A stretch of 64,000 bases of DNA, taken from NCBI GenBank assembly GCA_900542445.1, contig UQNN01000001.1, positions 310,001-374,000 of the forward strand. The letters are read 5' to 3'. The stretch's first letter is position 1, and every line of letters begins with the position of its first letter. This DNA is from an uncultured Eubacteriales bacterium. Its GTDB lineage: Bacteria; Bacillota; Clostridia; Christensenellales; Aristaeellaceae. Below the pieces are notes generated by a model, which did not search any database, had not been told where the DNA came from, and saw only the letters and a program-made list of their open reading frames with translations. A program made the position numbers and the translations under genes. Shown piece by piece: positions 33,849 through 42,553 of the stretch.

Positions 33849-35552
33849 ATGGCAGAAGAAACGAGGGAAAAAACCAACTTTATTTGGGAGGCCATCAAGG
33901 CCGATATCGCCGAGGGCAAGAACGGCGGCCGCGTGCAGACGCGTTTCCCGCCCGAACCGAACGGCTACCTGCACATCGGCCACGTGAAGGCGCTGTCCGT
34001 CGATTTCCTGACGGCGGAGCGTTTCGGCGGCGTGTGCAATCTGCGCTTTGACGACACGAACCCGACCAAGGAAAAGGAAGAATTTGTCGAGGCCATCAAG
34101 GATGATATCCACTGGCTCGGCTTCAACTATGCCAACGTCTACTATGCCTCCGAGCAGTACGACCAGATTTACGAGTTCGCGCTCGACCTCATCCGCCGCG
34201 GGCTGGCGTATGTGGACGATCTTTCCAAAGAGGAGATCCGCGCCTATCGCGGCACGCTGACCGAGCCGGGCAAAAACTCCCCTTACCGCGACCGCACGCC
34301 GGAAGAAAACATGGATCTGTTTCTGCGCATGAAGAACGGCGAGTTCCCGGAAGGCTCTCACGTGCTGCGCGCGAAGATCGACATGGCTTCCCCGAACATC
34401 AATCTGCGCGACCCCACCATCTACCGCATCAAGTATTGCACGCACCATCGCACGGGCGACAAGTGGTGCATCTATCCGATGTATGACTTCGCGCACCCGA
34501 TCGGCGACGCGCTGGAAGGCGTGACCCACTCTCTCTGCTCGCTGGAATATGAAATCCACCGCCCGCTGTACGACTGGGTGGTCAACGTCTGCAACTTCAA
34601 GGATAAGCCGCGCCAGATTGAGTTTGCACGTCTGAACCTGACCAACACGGTGATGAGCAAGCGCTTCCTCCGCCGTCTGGTGGAAGAAGGCTATGTCTCC
34701 GGCTGGGACGACCCGCGCATGCCGACGCTGGCTGGTATGCGCCGCCGCGGCTACACCTCCGCCGCCGTGCGCGATTTCATCGACCGCGTGGGCGTTTCCA
34801 AGGCGGATTCCGTCGTGGATGTGCGCCTGCTGGAATACTGCGTCCGCAACGACCTGAACGAGACCGCGCCGCGCGCGATGGCCGTACTCGACCCGGTGAA
34901 GGTCGTGCTGACCAACTACGAGGCGGGCAGGTCCGAGGACTGCGTGATCGAGAACCACCCGAAGAAACCGGAGATGGGCACGCATACCGTGCCGCTGACC
35001 CGCGAAATCTACATTGAGCGCGAAGATTTCATGATCGACGCGCCGAAGAAGTTCTTCCGTCTCAAGCCGGACGGCGAAGTTCGCCTCAAGGGCGCTTACA
35101 TCATCAAGTGCGAGCGCTATGACGTGGATGAAAACGGCAATGTGACCTGCATCTACTGCTCGGTGGATTTCTCCAGCAAATCCGGCTCGGAGGGCGCGGA
35201 CCGTAAGGTGAAAGGCACCATCCACTGGGTCAGCGCCGAGCAGAACATCCCGTTCGAGGGGCGTCTGTACGACGTGCTCATGCGCGACGACGACGAGCAG
35301 GCCGAGACCGCCCCGGAGGAGGAAGCCGACGAGGAGACCGCTGCGCCTGCGAAGGACTTTATCGCCCGCCTGAACCCGGATTCCCTCAAGGTCATTCACG
35401 GCTTTGCCGAGCCGTATCTGGCACAGGCGAAGGTCGGCGACGACTTCCAGTTCCTGCGCATGGGTTATTTCTGCAAGGACAAGGATTCCACGGCAGACAT
35501 GGCTGTGTTCAACCGCGTTGTGCCGCTGAAGGACAGCTACAAGCCGGAATAA
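33849..35552 (+). CDS. glnS: Glutaminyl-tRNA synthetase
   Basis: A 567-residue class I synthetase. The class signature is PPEPNGYLHIGH (about 34-45), the KMSKS-equivalent is VMSKR near 269, and DEFMIDAP-type text (REDFMIDAPKKFFRL) is typical of GlnRS beta-barrel anticodon domains. An acidic insert lies near residues 480-500. AAGGAGG lies before the ATG. Having GlnRS means Gln-tRNA can be charged directly, beside or instead of GatCAB. gltX follows 55 bases downstream. Confidence 0.97.
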   Translation: MAEETREKTNFIWEAIKADIAEGKNGGRVQTRFPPEPNGYLHIGHVKALSVDFLTAERFGGVCNLRFDDTNPTKEKEEFVEAIKDDIHWLGFNYANVYYASEQYDQIYEFALDLIRRGLAYVDDLSKEEIRAYRGTLTEPGKNSPYRDRTPEENMDLFLRMKNGEFPEGSHVLRAKIDMASPNINLRDPTIYRIKYCTHHRTGDKWCIYPMYDFAHPIGDALEGVTHSLCSLEYEIHRPLYDWVVNVCNFKDKPRQIEFARLNLTNTVMSKRFLRRLVEEGYVSGWDDPRMPTLAGMRRRGYTSAAVRDFIDRVGVSKADSVVDVRLLEYCVRNDLNETAPRAMAVLDPVKVVLTNYEAGRSEDCVIENHPKKPEMGTHTVPLTREIYIEREDFMIDAPKKFFRLKPDGEVRLKGAYIIKCERYDVDENGNVTCIYCSVDFSSKSGSEGADRKVKGTIHWVSAEQNIPFEGRLYDVLMRDDDEQAETAPEEEADEETAAPAKDFIARLNPDSLKVIHGFAEPYLAQAKVGDDFQFLRMGYFCKDKDSTADMAVFNRVVPLKDSYKPE

Positions 35553-35560
35553 GTAACGGG

Positions 35561-35595
35561 GTACGTATGGGGCAAGCCCCAACGTTCCCTTTTAA
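35561..35595. repeat. Family B palindrome between glnS and gltX
   Basis: ATGGGGCAAGCCCCAACGTTCCC, a short GGGGC/GCCCC hairpin sharing the CCCCAACGT end with other family B copies. Confidence 0.45.
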
Positions 35596-35607
35596 GGAGA
35601 AAGAAAC

Positions 35608-37125
35608 ATGTCTGATGAAGTTCGCACAAGGTTTGCCCCCAGCCCGACGGGCTATCTGCATCTGGGCGGCCTGCGCACCGCGCTGTATACCTATCTGTTC
35701 GCCAAGAAGCACGGCGGCAAGTTCATTCTGCGCATCGAAGATACCGATCAGGAGCGCGAAGTGCCCGGCGCGGTCGATCTGATTTACAAGTCCATGCGTC
35801 AGGCAGGCCTGACCTATGACGAAGGTCCGGATGTCGGCGGCGATTACGGCCCGTATATCCAGACCCAGCGCCGCGACCTCTACCCCAAGTACGCGTGGGA
35901 GCTGGTCGAAAAGGGCGGCGCGTACTGCTGCTTCTGCACCAAGGAAGAAATCGAGGCTGATCGCAAGGCCGCCGAAGCGAAGGGCGAAACCTACAAATAC
36001 AACAAAAAGTGCCTGCATAATGTCAGCCTGGAAGAGGCCAAGCGCCGCATTGCGGCGGGCGAACCTTATGTCATCCGCCAGAACGTGCCGACCACGGGCA
36101 AGGCGTCCTTCGACGACATGCTCTACGGCCACGTCGAGGTGGATTGCGACACGCTGGATGACAACGTGCTCATCAAGGCCGACGGTCTGCCGACCTACAA
36201 CTTCGCCAACGTCGTGGACGACCACCTGATGGCCATCAGCCACGTCATGCGCGGCACGGAATACCTCTCCTCCGCGCCGAAGTACAACCTGCTCTACGAG
36301 GCTTTCGGCTGGAAGCCGCCGATTTATCTCCATCTGCCGCCCGTCATGATTGAGTCCGTGCTCAAGGACAAGGAGACAAAGCAGCCGATTCTGGATGAAA
36401 ACGGCAACGAGCAGCCCATCGTCCGCAAACTCTCCAAGCGGTGGGGCGACCCGTCCTTCGAAGATCTGCTGCAAAAAGGCTACCTCAAGGAAGCGATCAT
36501 CAACTACATCGCGCTGCTGGGCTGGGCGCCGAAGGACACCAACGAAGAGTTCTTCTCGATGGACGACCTCATCCGCATTTTCGATGAGAACGGCATCAAC
36601 AAGAGCCCGTCGATCTTCGACACCAACAAGCTGACGTGGTTCAACGCCGAGTATATCCGCCGCATGACCCCGGAGGCCTATGCCGAGCTGGCCAAGCCGT
36701 GGCTCTCTCAGGTGCTCGACCCGCAGAAGTTTGACCTCGACCGTCTCTGCCAGCTGTTGCAGGCGCGCACAGAGATTTTCAGCCAGCTTCCGGGCATGGT
36801 GGATTTCCTCGCCGAGATGCCGGAACTGGATATGGCGCTGTTCACCAACAAAAAAAGCAAGTCCACGCCGGAAACCAGCAAGACCGCGCTCGAATTTGTC
36901 CGTCCGATTCTGGACGGTATCGCCGATTGGACGGAAGTCAGCCTGCACGACACCGTGATGGCCGCCATTCCAGAATCCGGCATGAAGAACGCAACCGTGC
37001 TCTGGCCGCTGCGCATCGCCATCACCGGCCGCGCCGCAACGCCGGGCGGCGCGTTTGAAATGGCGTATCTGCTCGGCAAAGACGAGACGATGAAGCGCCT
37101 TGACGACGCGATGGCGAAGCTGTAA
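35608..37125 (+). CDS. gltX: Glutamyl-tRNA synthetase
   Basis: A 505-residue class I synthetase. It has FAPSPTGYLHLGGLRTAL (about 9-26), RIEDTDQEREV, the Cys-containing acceptor-binding insert CCFCTKEEI (about 108-116) and KLSKRWGD near 274-281. The C-terminal helical domain binds the anticodon. AAGGAGA lies before the ATG. It is probably co-transcribed with glnS. Confidence 0.97.
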   Translation: MSDEVRTRFAPSPTGYLHLGGLRTALYTYLFAKKHGGKFILRIEDTDQEREVPGAVDLIYKSMRQAGLTYDEGPDVGGDYGPYIQTQRRDLYPKYAWELVEKGGAYCCFCTKEEIEADRKAAEAKGETYKYNKKCLHNVSLEEAKRRIAAGEPYVIRQNVPTTGKASFDDMLYGHVEVDCDTLDDNVLIKADGLPTYNFANVVDDHLMAISHVMRGTEYLSSAPKYNLLYEAFGWKPPIYLHLPPVMIESVLKDKETKQPILDENGNEQPIVRKLSKRWGDPSFEDLLQKGYLKEAIINYIALLGWAPKDTNEEFFSMDDLIRIFDENGINKSPSIFDTNKLTWFNAEYIRRMTPEAYAELAKPWLSQVLDPQKFDLDRLCQLLQARTEIFSQLPGMVDFLAEMPELDMALFTNKKSKSTPETSKTALEFVRPILDGIADWTEVSLHDTVMAAIPESGMKNATVLWPLRIAITGRAATPGGAFEMAYLLGKDETMKRLDDAMAKL

Positions 37126-37165
37126 GGACGTTGGGGCTTTGCCCCCAACCCCACCAGAAACCTGA
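37126..37165. repeat. Family B palindrome after gltX
   Basis: GGACGTTGGGGCTTTGCCCC then GAAACCTGAGGTTTCC. It could also act as a weak transcript end after gltX. Confidence 0.45.
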
Positions 37166-37270
37166 GGTTTCCGGCTTTCCCATGCACGGATTGTTGTGTA
37201 ATCCATGGCATAATCAAAAATCCTCAATGCCGCAATTTCTGCGATATTGAGGATTTTCTTATATTTTGGA

Positions 37271-37317
37271 GCGTGTTACGCCTTCCGTCACGGCAAAGCC
37301 GTGACGAAAGGAGTTCC
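37271..37317. repeat. Family A palindrome
   Basis: CTTCCGTCACGGC - AAA - GCCGTGACG and then AAAGGAGT. It lies between the convergent gltX and punA genes, touching the punA stop. Confidence 0.6.
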
Positions 37318-38133
37318 TCACATCTTCTCTACCACCGCGTCCAGCAGCGCGCGGAACTGCCCCTTCACGCGGTTGGCCGTTTCGGTCACTTCCGCGTGGT
37401 TCAGCGGCTGATCGAGAATGCCCGCCGCCATGTTCGTGATGCAGCTGACGCCCAGCACACGCATGCCGCCGTGGCGCGCGACCACGACCTCCGGCACGGT
37501 GCTCATGCCCACCGCGTCCGCGCCAAGGGTGCGCAGCATGCGGATTTCCGCGGGCGTTTCATACGTCGGGCCGGTCATCTGCGCATAAACGCCTTCGCGC
37601 AGCGCAAAGCCCTGCTCGCCCGCACATGCATGCGCCAGCGCGCGCAGTTCCTTGTCAAATGCGCAGCTCATATCCGGGAAGCGCGGGCCGAACTCGTCGA
37701 GGTTCGGACCGATGAGCGGGTTCTGCGCCGTCAGGCTGAACATATCGCCGATGACCATCAAATCGCCGGGATGATAGCCCATGTTCACGCCGCCCGCCGC
37801 GTTGGTGACGATCAGCGTCTTGACGCCGATTTTCTGCATCACGCGCACGGGCAGGGTGACATCCTTCATGCTGTATCCCTCGTAGTAATGGAAGCGGCCC
37901 TGCATCATCACCACGCGCTTGCCGTGCAGCGTGCCGCAGCACCACATGCCTGCGTGGCCCGCGACGGTCGAGCGCGGGAAGCCGGGGATTTCGCTGTACG
38001 GCAGTTTAACCGCATCTTCCAGCGCCTCGGCGTAATCGCCCAACCCGCTGCCCAGAATAATACCGATTTCAGCCTGACCGCAGACAGCAAGCACCTTTTC
38101 CGCCGCGTCGTTGATTCTCTTCATTTCGTCCAT
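37318..38133 (-). CDS. punA: Purine-nucleoside phosphorylase (trimeric type)
   Basis: A 271-residue cytoplasmic enzyme that cleaves purine (deoxy)ribonucleosides to base and (deoxy)ribose-1-phosphate. Phosphate and substrate motifs are ILGSGLGDYAE (about 26-36), GRFHYYEGY, VTNAAGGVN (about 112-120), YAQMTGPTYETPAEIRML and GADAVGMSTVPEV. GGAGAAAAACG lies before the ATG. It follows deoB on the same strand with a 199-base repeat-filled gap; DeoB converts its product to ribose-5-phosphate. Confidence 0.96.
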   Translation of the reverse strand: MDEMKRINDAAEKVLAVCGQAEIGIILGSGLGDYAEALEDAVKLPYSEIPGFPRSTVAGHAGMWCCGTLHGKRVVMMQGRFHYYEGYSMKDVTLPVRVMQKIGVKTLIVTNAAGGVNMGYHPGDLMVIGDMFSLTAQNPLIGPNLDEFGPRFPDMSCAFDKELRALAHACAGEQGFALREGVYAQMTGPTYETPAEIRMLRTLGADAVGMSTVPEVVVARHGGMRVLGVSCITNMAAGILDQPLNHAEVTETANRVKGQFRALLDAVVEKM

Positions 38134-38147
38134 CGTTTTTCTCCTTG

Positions 38148-38330
38148 AGGCTCCGCCTCAAACTCCGGCAGGAACCTGAGGTTCCTGCACTTCCCACATT
38201 GAATTTGCAAACAAAACAGATTATCCATCCATTTATCGCGAAGCGATAAATGAAAGCAAGGGTGCAGGGGAATTATTCCCCTGCCGGGGCTTGGGGCAGC
38301 GCCCCAACGTCCCCTCGTCCCAATGTCTCC
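38148..38330. repeat. Family B repeat array between deoB and punA
   Basis: A gene-free gap of consecutive palindromes: TGAGGCTCCGCCTCA, AGGAACCTGAGGTTCCT, TTATCGCGAAGCGATAA, GGGAATTATTCCC and GGGGCAGCGCCCCAACGTCCCC. This is the longest and cleanest copy of the family in the window. Confidence 0.6.
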
Positions 38331-38332
38331 CC

Positions 38333-39499
38333 TTACTTCAGCTCCTTCAGGAACGACACGCCGTGCAGCGGGTTCGCCAAGCCGAAGTAGTCCAGCACCG
38401 TCGCGCTGATGTCCGCATACGTCGCGCGCACACCGAGGTTCGCGCCGCCCTGCATCTTTTTGCTCCAAACCAGCAGCGGCGTGTGTTCGCGCGTGTGATC
38501 GGTGCCGCTGTGGCACGGGTCGCAGCCGTGATCGGCCGTGATGATGAGCAGATCGTCCTCGCCCATCTTCGCCTGAATCTGCGGCAGCTGCGCGTCAAAT
38601 GCCTCCAGGGCGGCGGCATAGCCTTTCACGTCGCGGCGATGGCCGTAAACCATGTCAAAATCCACCAGATTGACGAACAGCAGGCCGTCAAAATCCTCGT
38701 CCATCGCTTCAAACGTCGCCTGCATGCAGGCCGGGTTGCCCGCCGCGTGGTTGCTCTTCGTGATGCCGCGATGATCAAAGATATCCTCGATCTTGCCCAC
38801 GCCGTAGACCGTCTTGCCGTTTTCGGCCAGAATGTCGCACATCGTCGTCGGCGGCTGCGCGCTGAAATCGCGGCGCGCGCCGGTGCGCTTAAACGCGCCC
38901 GCATGATCGCCGACAAACGGACGAGCGATGACACGGCCCACTTCCAGCTCGCCCGTCAGCATCTCTCGCGCGATCCGGCAGTCGCGATACAGCTCTTCCA
39001 GCGGCACAATCGCTTCGTTCGCCGCGATCTGGAATACGCTGTCCGCCGAGGTGTAGACAATCAGTTTACCGGTCTTGAGGTGCTCCTCGCCCAGCTCGTC
39101 GAGAATCGCCGTGCCGGAGGCGGGCTTGTTGCCCAACGTGCCGCGCCCGACGGCCTGCTCAAACTTCTCGATAAAATCCTGCGGGAAGCCGTTGGGGAAC
39201 GTCGGGAATGCGTGCGCCAGCTGAACGCCCGCAATCTCCCAATGGCCGGTGGTCGTGTCCTTGCCCGCGGAAACCTCGCGCAGCTTGCCGTAGCAGCCCT
39301 TCGGCGCGTCCACCGCGCCGGAGAAACCCGCGCCGTCGATATTCGCCAGGCCCAGCTCCATCATGTGCGGCAGATTCGGGTGGCAGGTGTTGATAATATG
39401 GCCGAGCGTGTCCGCGCCCTTGTCGCCGTAATTTGCGGCGTCCGGCAGTTCGCCGATGCCCACGCTGTCCAGAACGATGATGATCGCCTTTTTATTCAT
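38333..39499 (-). CDS. deoB: Phosphopentomutase
   Basis: A 388-residue alkaline-phosphatase-superfamily mutase that interconverts (deoxy)ribose-1-phosphate and -5-phosphate. Metal-site and catalytic motifs are VLDSVGIGELPDA (about 9-21), AGKDTTTGHWE with the phospho-Thr (about 84-94), FVGDHAGAF-type pocket and ITADHGCDPCHSGTDHTREH near the C-terminus. AAGGAGG lies six bases before the ATG at 39499. The open frame runs further upstream without a ribosome site. Confidence 0.97.
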   Translation of the reverse strand: MNKKAIIIVLDSVGIGELPDAANYGDKGADTLGHIINTCHPNLPHMMELGLANIDGAGFSGAVDAPKGCYGKLREVSAGKDTTTGHWEIAGVQLAHAFPTFPNGFPQDFIEKFEQAVGRGTLGNKPASGTAILDELGEEHLKTGKLIVYTSADSVFQIAANEAIVPLEELYRDCRIAREMLTGELEVGRVIARPFVGDHAGAFKRTGARRDFSAQPPTTMCDILAENGKTVYGVGKIEDIFDHRGITKSNHAAGNPACMQATFEAMDEDFDGLLFVNLVDFDMVYGHRRDVKGYAAALEAFDAQLPQIQAKMGEDDLLIITADHGCDPCHSGTDHTREHTPLLVWSKKMQGGANLGVRATYADISATVLDYFGLANPLHGVSFLKELK

Positions 39500-39553
39500 G
39501 GTGTTCCTCCTTCTGTGTTTTCCTCTGAAATGGAAAACGAGTCCGATAGGGTC

Positions 39554-39582
39554 ATTATACCGCATCGGGCTCATTTTTTCAA
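39554..39582 (-). promoter_or_regulatory. Sigma-A promoter of deoB-punA
   Basis: On the minus strand TTGAAA (39582-39577), 17 bases, TATAAT (39559-39554). The -35 lies just before the spo0A 3' end at 39590. Confidence 0.8.
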
Positions 39583-39589
39583 TCATGGA

Positions 39590-40333
39590 TCAGTCCGCAG
39601 AGGTCACCCGCATGTGCTGCGCCAGCATGCCGATCATCTCCGCGTTGGTGGGCTTGCCGCGCATCGGGTCGATGGTGTTGCCGAAAAAGCCGTATATGCG
39701 CAGCACGCCGACTGTGTCCATCGCGCTTTCCACCGCGTGGCGGATCAGGCGCTCAACGGTCTGCTCGGTCGTGCCGCAGTGCTCGGCGACGGGCTTATAC
39801 AGCCGCTCGCCCACCGCATCCATGCGGCTTTCGTCTTCCCACGCAAGCGCCGCCGCATTGGCCAGATATTCATAACCGCGCAGCGTCGTTTTCATGCCCA
39901 TGCTGCTGAGCAGCTGCCCCGCTCGATCACATGCCGCCGACAAATGCGTCCAGTCCACCTCAAGCCTCGTCTTTTCAATCATCTGCATCAAGGCCTCGCC
40001 AAGCTGCTGCGGCTCCCACGGCACGCGAACCAGACAGTTTACACCCCGCCGCTCGAACCCCTCTTTCGCAAAAGGCATCATGTATCCGCCGATCACGCGC
40101 GGCATCCGCTCGCCGTAAAACTCTTTCAGCCGGTCGATCACGCCCAGCCCGTCCATCAGCGGCAGCACCGCGTCGATCACCAGCACGTCCGGCCTGCGTT
40201 TTTTCGCGGACAGGAGCGCCGCTTCGCCGGAACGCACCACGCGGCAGGTACACTCCTGCTCATCCTCCAACATGCGCAGCATATGCGTCAAGGTACTGCT
40301 GTCGCGCATCGCGCATAGAATATGCGTTTTCAT
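39590..40333 (-). CDS. spo0A: Sporulation master regulator Spo0A with an atypical receiver
   Basis: A 247-residue protein. The C-terminal DNA-binding domain is clearly Spo0A: TTLRGYEYLANAAALA, the recognition region TTEQTVERLIRHAVE and the closing GKPTNAEMIGMLAQHMR. The N-terminal receiver keeps the phospho-acceptor Asp54 (VLVIDAVLPLMDG). However, the usual acidic pair near residue 10 reads Met-Arg-Asp, the switch Thr is replaced (RVIGGYMMP) and the conserved Lys before Pro is Val (LVRVPW). Phosphorelay control may therefore be altered. The ATG at 40333 follows GGCGGGGGG. It lies 26 bases downstream of spoIVB, the conserved Firmicutes order. Confidence 0.93.
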   Translation of the reverse strand: MKTHILCAMRDSSTLTHMLRMLEDEQECTCRVVRSGEAALLSAKKRRPDVLVIDAVLPLMDGLGVIDRLKEFYGERMPRVIGGYMMPFAKEGFERRGVNCLVRVPWEPQQLGEALMQMIEKTRLEVDWTHLSAACDRAGQLLSSMGMKTTLRGYEYLANAAALAWEDESRMDAVGERLYKPVAEHCGTTEQTVERLIRHAVESAMDTVGVLRIYGFFGNTIDPMRGKPTNAEMIGMLAQHMRVTSAD

Positions 40334-40359
40334 CCGCACCCCCCGCCTTTCCGTTGTGT

Positions 40360-41598
40360 TTACACGGCCTGTTCCGACGCGTCCATCGCGTCGCTTTTTT
40401 CGAGCATCCACTCGATATACATGCCATATCCCTGTGTCGCATCGCTCAGATAGACGTGCGTCACCGCGCCGATAATCCGTCCATCCTGTAAAATGGGGCT
40501 TCCGCTCATGCCCTGCACAATGCCGCCCGTCTTTTCCAGCAGACGTTCGTCCGTCACGCGCAGAATCATGCCCTTCTGGCTCGGCTCGCTCTGCGCGAAG
40601 CAGCGCACAATCTCCACGCCATATTCCTGCGGGCCGTCTGCGTCCACGGTGGCAATGATGCTGGCCGCGCCCGTGTGTACGGCGCTCCGCGCGCCCGCCC
40701 GAAGCCCCTGCGGATAGAGCAGATTCTCCGGCATGTCGTCCAGCACGCCGTATATGCCGTATTCACAGTTTTCCATCAGGCTGCCAATCTGCTCCCCTGC
40801 TTTCAGGAAATTGCCTTTCAACTCGCCCGCTTTTCCGCTTTGTCCCTTCGTCACGCCGACGATGCTTGCGTGCAGAATCGCGCCTTCGCGCGCGGCCAGC
40901 AGCCTGCCCGTGTCCGCATCGACGATCGCATGACCCAGCGCGCCATACGCCTGATTGGCCGGATCGATATAGGTCAGCGTGCCTACGCCCGCCGTGCTGT
41001 CCCGCACCCAGACGCCGAGCTTGCGCCGTCCGTCCGACGGGTCAGGCTCGGCCTGTGCGTCCACGGTGATCGTCTGCCCGCCGCGAAGCACTTCCAGACG
41101 GACGGTGTCCGTTTGGGCCGTGCCGACCTGTTCGCTGAGTGCCTTCGTGCTTTCCACGTTTTTGCCATCCGCGCTGAGAATCACGTCACCCGCGCGAAGC
41201 GCCCGGCCCTTCGCCGCGTCGGAAACCACCAGCACGCCGCGCGTTTTCAGCGCCACGCCGACGGCCTGTCCGCCTGGAATCAGCGTCCGCTCTTCCACGA
41301 CGTTCACGCGCGTTTCGTGCACGGGAATCAGGCCGAGCAGCGAAAAAGTCACGCTCGTCTGCCCGCCGGCCTCGGCGCTGATCGTCACCCGCTCGTCCTG
41401 CGAGGCGAGCACGCTCACCGCGCCGCCGTCCGACGCGGCCAGCATCGGCAGGCCGGTCTGCACTACGAATTTCTGCCCGGACGTCAGCGTCAGCGCATCG
41501 GGCAGGGACGCCGCCTCGCGCACCCATGGTGAATAATTGCACAGAAATGCCATTGCGCTCAGCGCAATGCCCAAGCCGTGTCGAACCGTCTGTTTCAT
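40360..41598 (-). CDS. spoIVB: SpoIVB peptidase
   Basis: A 412-residue secreted serine protease with an N-terminal membrane signal. In Bacillus SpoIVB is made in the forespore, crosses the inner membrane and cleaves SpoIVFA to trigger sigma-K activation. A PDZ domain covers about residues 105-185 (GVLVVSDAAKG, AGDVILSADGKNV). The S55 peptidase domain follows with YGALGHAIVD (His) and VQGMSGSPILQDGRIIGAVTH (Ser). The ATG is preceded by CGGAGG and a perfect sigma-F/G promoter match lies at 41622-41651. Confidence 0.96.
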   Translation of the reverse strand: MKQTVRHGLGIALSAMAFLCNYSPWVREAASLPDALTLTSGQKFVVQTGLPMLAASDGGAVSVLASQDERVTISAEAGGQTSVTFSLLGLIPVHETRVNVVEERTLIPGGQAVGVALKTRGVLVVSDAAKGRALRAGDVILSADGKNVESTKALSEQVGTAQTDTVRLEVLRGGQTITVDAQAEPDPSDGRRKLGVWVRDSTAGVGTLTYIDPANQAYGALGHAIVDADTGRLLAAREGAILHASIVGVTKGQSGKAGELKGNFLKAGEQIGSLMENCEYGIYGVLDDMPENLLYPQGLRAGARSAVHTGAASIIATVDADGPQEYGVEIVRCFAQSEPSQKGMILRVTDERLLEKTGGIVQGMSGSPILQDGRIIGAVTHVYLSDATQGYGMYIEWMLEKSDAMDASEQAV

Positions 41599-41621
41599 GC
41601 CAAAGCCTCCGTTTCGCGGCT

Positions 41622-41651
41622 TAGCATGCCGGTTTCATTCGCGGTTTATGC
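41622..41651 (-). promoter_or_regulatory. Sigma-F/sigma-G promoter of spoIVB
   Basis: On the minus strand GCATA (41651-41647), 18 bases, CATGCTA (41628-41622). It matches GHATR - 18 - CATNHTA at every defined position and overlaps the nrdR stop. In Bacillus spoIVB is read by sigma-F and sigma-G. Confidence 0.75.
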
Positions 41652-42113
41652 TTCCGGCTTTTTCTGGCTATCCAGCAGCAGTTGCAGTTCCTCCATGAAG
41701 GATTGCACGTCTTTAAACTGGCGATAGACCGACGCGAAACGAATGTAGGCCACCTCGTCCAGTTCTTTCAGCCCGTCCATCACCATGCGGCCGATCTGCT
41801 CGGTCGTCACCTCTTCTTCCGGCTGCTGGCAGACGTTGATCTCCACCCGCCGCACCAGCTTTTCAATCTCTTCCAGCGGTACCGGCCGCTTTTCGCACGC
41901 CTTGATGATGCCGCTGCGCACTTTGGCCGCGTCGAACTGTTCGCGACGCTTGTCTTTTTTCACCACCAGCACGGGCAGCATTTCGATTTTTTCATAGGTC
42001 GTAAAGCGTCTTTTGCATTCTTCGCACTCCCGGCGGCGGCGGATTGCGCCGTCCTCCGTCGGACGTGAATCCACCACGCGGCTCTCTGTGCAATTACAAT
42101 ATATGCACTTCAT
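41646..42113 (-). CDS. nrdR: Transcriptional repressor NrdR
   Basis: A 155-residue repressor of ribonucleotide reductase genes. The zinc ribbon uses C3, C6, C30 and C33 (CIYC, CEEC). The ATP-cone (about 48-138) starts LVVKKDKRREQFDAAKVRSG and senses ATP/dATP. No nrd genes or NrdR boxes were noticed in the window. The NrdR-YlmC/YmxH-SigG neighbourhood is common in Clostridia. Confidence 0.97.
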   Translation of the reverse strand: MKCIYCNCTESRVVDSRPTEDGAIRRRRECEECKRRFTTYEKIEMLPVLVVKKDKRREQFDAAKVRSGIIKACEKRPVPLEEIEKLVRRVEINVCQQPEEEVTTEQIGRMVMDGLKELDEVAYIRFASVYRQFKDVQSFMEELQLLLDSQKKPEA

Positions 42114-42195
42114 GTCGATTTACCCCTCTTTTTGAAAATTTTTGCCTTTTTCATTCGTTCATTATACCCGCATTCCGGAAAAAGGTAAACCTTTT

Positions 42196-42429
42196 TCAGC
42201 AGCTTCCCGGCGAAACCAGAATCACGTCGTCGCCGATGCACGTAATCTGCCGCCACGGAATTTCCATCTGGTTTTTTTCGCCGCGCAGAAAGCCGCAACT
42301 CCCCGCGCAGACGATCAGCCCCAGCGTCTGCCCCGACGCCGGATCGATCGCCAAATCGCACGCGCGTCCCACCAACCGTCCGTCACCGATGCAGATGATA
42401 TCCTTCTTTTTCAATTCCGAAAATGTCAC
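42196..42429 (-). CDS. YlmC/YmxH family PRC-barrel sporulation protein
   Basis: A 77-residue PRC-barrel protein. It has FSELKKKDIICIGDGRLVG, a Cys-rich turn (VCAGSCGF) and IPWRQITCIGDDVILV. Relatives in Bacillus are linked to sporulation, but their mechanism is unknown. The start is GTG at 42429 after AAAGGCGGA. It is divergent from sigG. Confidence 0.85.
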   Translation of the reverse strand: MTFSELKKKDIICIGDGRLVGRACDLAIDPASGQTLGLIVCAGSCGFLRGEKNQMEIPWRQITCIGDDVILVSPGSC

Positions 42430-42453
42430 TGTTTTTTCCGCCTTTCCTGTCCG

Positions 42454-42481
42454 CGTCTATGCGTCAAGCGCCCAAATATAA
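42454..42481 (-). promoter_or_regulatory. Possible sigma-E-type promoter for the ylmC-like gene
   Basis: On the minus strand TTATATT (42481-42475), 13 bases, CATAGACG (42461-42454). This compares with a sigma-E consensus of about KMATATT - 14 - CATACAHT. It is a partial match. Confidence 0.35.
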
Positions 42482-42494
42482 CCACCTTCGAGGA

Positions 42495-42524
42495 GAATAT
42501 TTTCCTTTCGCCTCCGTCATAATG
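42495..42524 (+). promoter_or_regulatory. Sigma-F/sigma-G promoter of sigG
   Basis: GAATA (42495-42499), 18 bases, CATAATG (42518-42524). The -35 is a full match and the -10 matches 6 of 7, with exact spacing. sigG is classically under sigma-F with sigma-G feedback. Confidence 0.7.
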
Positions 42525-42553
42525 CCACATAGAAAGGCAAGGGAGGCGACAAC

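Noticed and set aside
33763..33987. An open frame on the plus strand before glnS
   Set aside because: It overlaps the glnS start and promoter in another frame and has no ribosome site.
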